From assembly GCA_002300355.1 (NCBI GenBank), contig NSGV01000001.1, positions 124,001-188,000 of the forward strand: DNA of 64,000 bases, read 5' to 3'. This document shows positions 58,701 to 64,000 of this stretch, one piece after another; position 1 is the stretch's first letter; each line of letters begins with the position of its first letter. Source of the DNA: Streptomyces sp. TLI_235 (GTDB taxonomy: Bacteria > Actinomycetota > Actinomycetes > Streptomycetales > Streptomycetaceae). Under the pieces are notes generated by a model, which was given only the letters and a program-made list of their open reading frames with translations, was not told the origin of the DNA and searched no databases. A program made the translations under genes and the position numbers.

Positions 58701-59963
58701 ATGGCTGCACCGATCGCCGGACTCCCGTACTGGGAGGTCCGGTTCGACAGCGACGGGCACCTGCTGGACGACGACGGCCTGGTGGCCGCGCTGCCCGGCA
58801 GCGGGTTACGGGAGCTGTTCGTCTTCTCCCATGGCTGGAACAACTCGGAGACCGGCGCCCGCGCCCTCTACGGGTACACCTTCGATGAACTCGCCCGCCA
58901 GATCGACTCGTTCGCCCCGTCCTGGCACGGGAAGGTGGGCGTGGTCGGCGTGCTCTGGCCCTCGATGCTCTTCCCCGAGGACGCCCCCGACACCCCGTCC
59001 ACCCCCTCCACCCCGGCCGAACTGGCCACCGCACTCGCCCCCGCCTTCGCTCCGGCGGAGCAGGCCAAACTGACCGAGATCACCACGCTCCTCGAGCAAC
59101 AGCCCCAGGAAGCCGAGCAGTTGAGAAGCTGCCACCAGCTGATCGGCGGCCTGGTCACCTCCCCGCCGCTGGCCGGCGAGGACAGCGGCCAGCAGGCGGT
59201 GCTGGACAAGCCGACCGGCGAAGTGTTCAGCGCCCTGGCAGGGCTGGCAAGCGAGCAGGGCGACGCACAGAGCTTCCCCAACCCGTTCAAGGTGCTCTGG
59301 CACGGCGCCCGGGAGGCGCTGCGCACCGCCAGCTACTACGAGATGAAGAACCGCGCCGGGGTGGTCGGCAAGGACGGCCTCGGCCCGCTGCTCGGCCGGT
59401 GCGCGGGCAACGGCCTGCGGGTGCACCTGATGGGGCACAGCTTCGGCGCCCGGCTGGTCTCGTTCGCCCTGCCCGGCCTGCCGGAGGGCATCGGCAGCCC
59501 GGTCGCCTCGATGCTGCTGATCCAGGGCGCCTTCTCGCACTTCAGCTTCGCCGCGCCGATCCCGGTGGACGCCGGCCACAACGGTTTCCTGGCCCCGTAC
59601 TTCGACCGGGTCGCCGGGCCGCTGCAGTCCACCTTCTCGCTCGGCGACCGGGCGGTCGGCTGGTGGTACCCGGCGGCCTCGATGCTCAACAACGAGGACG
59701 ACCAGGCCGCCAGCGATCTGACCTACCGCTGGGGCGGGATGGGCCACGACGGCTTCCAGCAGGGCGGCGCCGAGCAGTTCGACCTCAAACCCGCCGGTCA
59801 GCCGTACCCACTGAAGGCCGGAAGCTTCTACCGGCTGCGCGGCGACGAGGTGATCAAGGCGGACCAGTCGCCGTTCGCCGGCGCGCACAGCGACATCAAG
59901 CACCCCGAGGTGGTCTGGGCCGCACTGGCCGGCGCCACCACGGGGGTGGACCTGGCAGCCTGA
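58701..59963 (+). CDS. Serine alpha/beta hydrolase partner of the subtilase, with a TTA codon
   Basis: 420 residues. It starts PYWEVRFDSDGHLLDDDGLVAAL, then LFVFSHGWNNSETGARALY (oxyanion HGW), and a nucleophile elbow HLMGHSFGARLVSFAL (Ser247). The region between is a long Ala/Pro/Glu insertion (about residues 90-180). The C-terminus has late His residues (GAHSDIKHPEVVW). No signal peptide. It resembles the serine-esterase/lipase-like proteins often annotated only as hydrolases. A TTA codon at 58806-58808 suggests the same bldA control as the upstream peptidase. GGAGGAG precedes the ATG. Confidence 0.85.
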   Translation: MAAPIAGLPYWEVRFDSDGHLLDDDGLVAALPGSGLRELFVFSHGWNNSETGARALYGYTFDELARQIDSFAPSWHGKVGVVGVLWPSMLFPEDAPDTPSTPSTPAELATALAPAFAPAEQAKLTEITTLLEQQPQEAEQLRSCHQLIGGLVTSPPLAGEDSGQQAVLDKPTGEVFSALAGLASEQGDAQSFPNPFKVLWHGAREALRTASYYEMKNRAGVVGKDGLGPLLGRCAGNGLRVHLMGHSFGARLVSFALPGLPEGIGSPVASMLLIQGAFSHFSFAAPIPVDAGHNGFLAPYFDRVAGPLQSTFSLGDRAVGWWYPAASMLNNEDDQAASDLTYRWGGMGHDGFQQGGAEQFDLKPAGQPYPLKAGSFYRLRGDEVIKADQSPFAGAHSDIKHPEVVWAALAGATTGVDLAA

Positions 59964-60344
59964 CGGCCCGACACCCCGTCGACCCGTCGCACCCTCCGAG
60001 GCGCCCGACCGGCGCCCACTATGGGCGCGTGGCACCCGGTTGGGCTCCGCCGGCATGGGAGCGTGAGGTGCTGGCAGTCCGGCCGGGATGCGCGCGTGCG
60101 TGCAGGTGCATCCGAATGACCCCCGGCCCTCGACCGGGGGAAGGGGGCGCTGCGGAGGTTCGGCCCTGCCGTGTCGGAGCGCGGTCGTTCCGGGCAGCGA
60201 CGGGTCGGCGCCGCCCGGGCGGCCATGGCTTGATCCACATGCCTGCACCGTCCGTGCGGCGTTACGTTGGAAGCGCGCCCACCTGCACTCCCCCACCGGC
60301 TCGCGGCCCCCGTGGAGCGCCGCGACGAGTCACAGGGACCGACG
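59964..60344. other. Gap without supported genes
   Basis: About 380 bases between the hydrolase and the Cys-repeat protein; no gene, hairpin or promoter stood out. A separate transcript for the next two genes is likely. Confidence 0.45.
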
Positions 60345-60860
60345 ATGCCCACACGTTTCGGCTGGACCGGGTGCCACAACTGTCTCTCGCTCTTCTACAG
60401 CGGCTGGCCACCCCCGAACGATCCGCCTCCGTATGACCCGGCACCCAACGGGTCCTGCACCGCCGACCCCGTCCCGGGGACGCCTCCCCAGTTGATCGGC
60501 CGTCACATCCCGAACCGCGACTGGGCGTTCGAGATGACGGAGGACCCCTCGGGCCGGGGCGACATCTCCGTTGTCGGCGGCTGGACGGAAGGCTTCAACC
60601 ACTGCACCACGTGTGAGGCCATGTTCACCGCGGACGCCGGCGGCAACCACTGCACCGCCTTCGGCCCGCACACCGCCGGCACCGCATACCAACTGCCCAC
60701 CAGCTGGGGCCCGTTCGATCACTTCAAGTCCGGCTGGAAGGTCTGCGGAAAGTACGGCGTCCTGTTCCTCGCCGGAGACGGCGACTTCGACGGCGCCTGT
60801 CCGGCCGACACCACCCACCACGCAGTCAGCGTCGAATTCGGGGTCGAGTTCTGGCTGTAG
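60345..60860 (+). CDS. Three-repeat Cys-rich (putative zinc-binding) protein
   Basis: 171 residues made of three diverged repeats with the pattern W-x-x-C-x-x-C-x-x-(L/M)F...G-x-C. They begin at Cys10/Cys13 (GCHNCLSLFYSG), Cys87/Cys90 (HCTTCEAMFT) and Cys134 (WKVCGKYGVLFLAG, second Cys replaced by Tyr137), each followed by a later Cys (38, 103, 152). Repeats of this kind, usually reading CxxCxxLFF...CPAGGxH, decorate many Streptomyces extracellular or toxin-like proteins and probably bind zinc. There is no signal peptide here. ATG 60345 follows AGGGA. Confidence 0.7.
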   Translation: MPTRFGWTGCHNCLSLFYSGWPPPNDPPPYDPAPNGSCTADPVPGTPPQLIGRHIPNRDWAFEMTEDPSGRGDISVVGGWTEGFNHCTTCEAMFTADAGGNHCTAFGPHTAGTAYQLPTSWGPFDHFKSGWKVCGKYGVLFLAGDGDFDGACPADTTHHAVSVEFGVEFWL

Positions 60861-60913
60861 GCCCGGGCGCGTGAGAAAACGCCCGCGACAACCCACTGTC
60901 CTGGAGAACGATC

Positions 60914-62089
60914 ATGGGTGAATTTGCCGTCAACACGTCCACCACAGGAGGTCAGTCGCAGCCCTGCGCCGACGCGCTGATCAGCAGCGGGCTGTTCACA
61001 GCGGTCTGGGCGGACGCCGGGGATGCCGGCATCAAGGGCCGGCATGTCAACACCTCCGGCACCGCGCTCGGGTCGGAGTTCCTCGTCAGCGACACACCAC
61101 CCGGCAACAACACGAACCGGCAGCGGCCCTTCGTGGACTCCATCGGGACGGAGACCTTCGCGGCCTGGATCGAGCAGCCGTTCAACCTGCCCCCGCCGAC
61201 TCCGCACGTGGTCCTGCGACGGCTCGCCGGCGCGCAACCGGTCGGGCCGCCGGTGCAGGTCAGCACCGACGACGTCGATCCCACCTTCCCGCCGACGGTC
61301 ACCCGGATGATCGACGGCGGCTGCCTGGTCACCTGGACGGGCGGCAGCGCGCAGCAGCGCATCCGCGCCCAGCGATTCGGCCCCGAGGGGCAGAAGAAGG
61401 GCGCCGAGATCGCCGTCAACACCAGCGAGAGCTTCCACACCGATGCGACCGTGACGGTGCTGAGCAACGGGGACTTCGTCGTCGCCTGGACCGACGGCGA
61501 GGCGGTGGGCGGCAGCGGGCTCGTCTACCGCGTCTTCGGCTTCGACGGCACGCCCCGGGCGGGCGAGATCCGCTCCAACGTGACGGGATTCGGACGCCTT
61601 GGCCGGGGAGTGCTGACGGCCCTCGACAACGGACGGTTCGTCGCCGCGCACATCAACTCCACGGTGAACAGCGACCTCGGCGTCCTCCAGACCACCGCCG
61701 TGGCCAGCGTCTTCGACCCGGCCGGCGACGGTCACGCCATCACCAGCGCCTTCGCGGGCTCACCGAAGCACTTCCACCGGACCTCGCCCGCGCTCACGGC
61801 GCTGCCGGGCGGACGCTTCGTCCTCGCCTGGGTGGAGAAGAGCGCGGACACCAACGACACCGTACCGACCGTGATGGCACAGCTGTGCTCGGACTCCGAA
61901 CTCGAAATCGGACCCAAGGTCCAGGTCAGCTCCGGCGTCGCAAGAAACCGCTTCGACCTGAGCGCCGCCGCCGTGTTCGGCAACGACACTCCGCAGAAGG
62001 TCTTCCTGTCCTGGACGAACATGGCGGCCGATGCCGACACCTCCATCCGCGGGTCCGTCCTCACCGCCGATGCGGGCGGGCTGTCCTGA
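60914..62089 (+). CDS. Beta-propeller-like repeat protein
   Basis: 391 residues with recurring ~50-residue units (GEFAVNTSTTGGQSQP...GLFTAVWADAG; GAEIAVNTSESFHTDATVTVLSNGDFVVAWTDGE; HRTSPALTALPGGRFVLAWVEKSAD). The NGDFVVAW-type strands are typical of propeller blades found beside RTX/hemolysin and calcium-binding proteins. It lacks a signal peptide and catalytic motif, so a binding or scaffold role is likely. It lies 53 bases after the Cys-repeat gene, with GGAG before the ATG, so they probably form an operon. Confidence 0.7.
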   Translation: MGEFAVNTSTTGGQSQPCADALISSGLFTAVWADAGDAGIKGRHVNTSGTALGSEFLVSDTPPGNNTNRQRPFVDSIGTETFAAWIEQPFNLPPPTPHVVLRRLAGAQPVGPPVQVSTDDVDPTFPPTVTRMIDGGCLVTWTGGSAQQRIRAQRFGPEGQKKGAEIAVNTSESFHTDATVTVLSNGDFVVAWTDGEAVGGSGLVYRVFGFDGTPRAGEIRSNVTGFGRLGRGVLTALDNGRFVAAHINSTVNSDLGVLQTTAVASVFDPAGDGHAITSAFAGSPKHFHRTSPALTALPGGRFVLAWVEKSADTNDTVPTVMAQLCSDSELEIGPKVQVSSGVARNRFDLSAAAVFGNDTPQKVFLSWTNMAADADTSIRGSVLTADAGGLS

Positions 62090-62091
62090 CG

Positions 62092-62610
62092 GTCGGCCTC
62101 AGCGCCGCACGGTTCGGCGTCCCACCGAACGAGCTGGCCGAGCGGACGGTACCCACCTGCGGCCTCGGCCCCGACCGGACAGTGCGGCTCGGGGCGCGGG
62201 CCTGCGGCGCGCCCTGGGTGAACCTCTTCTACCGGTCGGTCGTCGCCCTCGGCGGCACCGGCGCGGTCACCGCGGACTGGATCGACACCGACGGCATCCC
62301 GATCCGCACCCGGTCGCCCTTCCGCTCACCGGACGGCTTCAAGGCCCGCCACGGGAGCAGGTCGACACCACCCGGCGGCTCGCCAAGAGCGTCGAGGCCA
62401 CGCTGGGCTCCGAACGCCTCCGCCTCGGAGCCCTGCTCACAGAGGACCGGACCTGGCCGTACCCCGAGTGGGCCCGCCACTACCGGGACCACCCCATCAC
62501 CGGCCTGCCCACCCGCGGGATGGTCTGGGAGCACCACAACCCCGACGGCAGCTGGACCGCCGGACTGCCCGCCGCAGACCGCGGCCTCGACACCCGAGCG
62601 GCCCGTCGGC
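62092..62610 (+). pseudogene. DUF4132-like gene relic
   Basis: Two frames carry pieces resembling the C-terminal DUF4132 region: LAERTVPTCGLGPDRTVRLGARA...VTADWIDTDGIPIRT (62140-62345), then EQVDTTRRLAKSVEATLGSERLRLGALLTEDRTWPYPEWARHYRDHPITGLPTRGMVWEHHNPDGSWTAG (62355-62575). There is no start, a frameshift occurs near 62350, and the end is lost. Intact relatives are ~1000-residue proteins of unknown function, sometimes with WGR domains. It directly follows the propeller gene, so the module has been eroded on this side. Confidence 0.6.
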
Positions 62611-63352
62611 CGAGGTCCATGCCGACACCCCAGTCCGGCTCTGGCGTGCCGATCGCGCCCCGCCGCACAGCAGCTGGAGCTGGCCGCGCTGCTGAAGAGT
62701 CGTGAGGTACGACAGTTTGGTGCCGCAGCTCGGGGGCTGACGCAGACCGGAATCGGTCCCCATCGCGGCGTCACCTTTGCCGGGCAAGGACCGTCCGACC
62801 GCGCCCCGCGGACCTCGGCGAGCGTGCCACCCGATTCGCGGATCATCCACGGTGCGGTAACTCGCCCGGTACGAACGACTCGTGGTCCGGAACCGCTGCC
62901 CTTTTGTCGACGGGGCTTCGGGTTATAGTGCGCACGACAAGTCTCCACCGGCGGGTCGGCGTCCAGCCGCTCTGGCGGTGGACCTCATTGGCCGCCCGGA
63001 CGTAGGACCGACGACGTTGCCCAGAGTGCGAGTTGACTGCACGTTCACGGCGCGGAGCGTGGAGCTCTGCCGTCCGGACGCGCTGCACGGGGCTGCGGAC
63101 CGCCTCCCTCCGCCGGCACCGGCGGGCAGAGCGCACCGTTTCCCACCCGGCGGGCGAACTCCCATTCCTCCCGCGGACCCCGGCCCCGGTCGTCGGAGAT
63201 CCTCGCGTCGCTCGGCGCCGGCCTGAGACCCGGGCAGCGGATCCTCATCGGCCGAGACCGCCGTCCGCCGCCCCGTTCAGCGTCACCCCCGTCACCGAAG
63301 CACCCGGTCACCCCGGCGCTCCCTGCCCCTCCCCGAGAGGTCCGCCCTGTCC
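62611..63352. other. Gap without supported genes
   Basis: About 740 bases. A TATAGT hexamer at 62924-62929 in a locally AT-rich spot could be a -10 element for the P450 gene 400 bases on, but no good -35 accompanies it. No coding frame is convincing. Confidence 0.4.
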
Positions 63353-64000
63353 ATGGTTCCCCGCTTCAGCATCCTGTCCGAGGAGTTCGCCGCGGCACCC
63401 GACCGGTACTTCGCGTGGCTGAGGGAGCACTCACCGGTGCACTACGAGCCGGCGATCGACAGCTACTTCCTGTCCCGCTACCGGGACGTGAAGCAGGTGC
63501 TGACCGACCATGAGGCGTTCACGACCGAGACGCTGCAGGTGCGCGCCGAGCCGGTGATGCGCGGGCCGGTCCTCGCCCAGATGGCCGGGGCGGAGCACAC
63601 CGCGAAGCGAAAGATCGTCGTCCGGGGCTTCACCGGGCAGGCGTTGCAGGATCAGGTACGCGCGATCCGGGCCAACGCCACCGAGCTCGTCGCGCCGTTC
63701 CTTCCCCGGGGACGGATGGACCTCGTCAACGACTTCGGCAAGCCCTTCGCCGTCCGCGTGACCCTGGACGTCCTCGGCTTGGACAAGAAGGTCTGGCGGC
63801 AGGTCACCGACTGGCTCGGCGGGGTCGGCGAGTTCATCACCAGCATCACCCTGACCGACGAACGCCGCCGCCACTGCATGGACCGCGCCCGGCAGTTGGA
63901 GGCCTACCTCGTCCCGATCATCGAACAGCGGCGCCGCCACCCCGGCAAGGACCTGATATCGGCACTGTGCACGGCCGAGTTCGACGGCATCGCCATGAGC
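63353..64000 (+). CDS. Cytochrome P450, N-terminal part (runs off the window)
   Basis: 216 codons open to the last base. The start FSILSEEFAAAPDRYFAWLREHSPVHYEPAIDSYFLSRYRDVKQVLTDHEAFTTE covers helices A-B. The C-helix region GAEHTAKRKIVVRGFTGQAL has the His and Arg that contact heme propionates. Later segments (DLVNDFGKPFAVRVTLDVLGLDKKVWRQVTDWL, QLEAYLVPIIEQRRRHPGKDLISAL) reach helices E-H. The I-helix and heme Cys lie beyond the window. Soluble class I bacterial P450 type; the substrate is unknown. ATG 63353 has only a distant GAGAGG, so the start is tentative. Confidence 0.9.
   Translation, partial: MVPRFSILSEEFAAAPDRYFAWLREHSPVHYEPAIDSYFLSRYRDVKQVLTDHEAFTTETLQVRAEPVMRGPVLAQMAGAEHTAKRKIVVRGFTGQALQDQVRAIRANATELVAPFLPRGRMDLVNDFGKPFAVRVTLDVLGLDKKVWRQVTDWLGGVGEFITSITLTDERRRHCMDRARQLEAYLVPIIEQRRRHPGKDLISALCTAEFDGIAMS

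Noticed and set aside
1..64000. CRISPR arrays, tRNA or rRNA genes, and a prophage
   Set aside because: No evenly spaced repeat-spacer series, cloverleaf sequence with CCA end, rRNA segment, integrase or phage structural gene was recognised.

Overview
This is a very GC-rich (low-to-mid 70s % by eye), actinobacterial stretch of chromosome, most likely from Streptomyces or a close relative such as Kitasatospora. Evidence: a conservon (cvnA-E), a HupS-type histone-like protein with a Lys/Ala-rich tail, a Tat-exported GH64 glucanase with a carbohydrate-binding tail, many ATGA/GTGA gene overlaps, GTG/TTG starts, and TTA (bldA-type) codons confined to a few accessory genes. No tRNA, rRNA or CRISPR array was seen. 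All calls rest on reading the sequence; no database search was run.

Layout. 1-3343: conservon ending in a CYP157-like P450. 3366-4711: HxlR regulator diverging from a QorB-like reductase. 4862-9160: stress and regulation block (universal stress protein, MerR with a B12-type sensor domain, erythromycin-esterase relic, double-HTH MerR). 9174-10887: SigK-like ECF sigma factor, an unknown protein, and a tiny LPKTG protein. 11849-12882: fused relic of a cytosine deaminase and a GntR regulator. 13009-17054: redox signalling operon (receiver-flavin reductase fusion, cyclic-nucleotide-domain histidine kinase, NAD kinase). 18114-19817: GH64 glucanase under a LacI-type operator. 19955-28020: PaaX-controlled divergent catabolic cluster for an aryl-CoA (anthranilate or salicylate type). 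28168-32031: ABC exporter with two-component system. 32140-35323: molybdoenzyme plus two near-identical fasciclin lipoproteins behind a SigK-like promoter. 35657-42243: racemase, then a PadR-controlled MacB-like ABC system. 42470-43105: hupS.

43190-47390 is a decay zone: an IS5 scrap, an IS21 element with a 5-bp target duplication sitting inside a HycA-like gene, and a subtilase relic. 47484-55744 holds two TetR-controlled modules (SDR; dioxygenase/MFS/aldehyde dehydrogenase), an alpha/beta hydrolase and a broken pterin-dehydratase/VOC gene. 56256-56459 is a cold-shock gene. 57168-62089 is a little-known module: cytosolic subtilase and serine hydrolase, both with TTA codons, then a cysteine-repeat protein and a propeller-like protein, followed by a DUF4132 relic and a P450 that runs off the end.

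Two themes stand out. First, a SigK-like promoter with a leaderless GTG start links the sigma factor at 9.2-9.8 kb to the molybdoenzyme/fasciclin operon at 32-35 kb. Second, at least seven otherwise good genes carry single-base indels, so some of the apparent pseudogenes may be sequence errors; the deletion fusion at 11.8-12.9 kb and the IS21 insertion cannot be explained that way.
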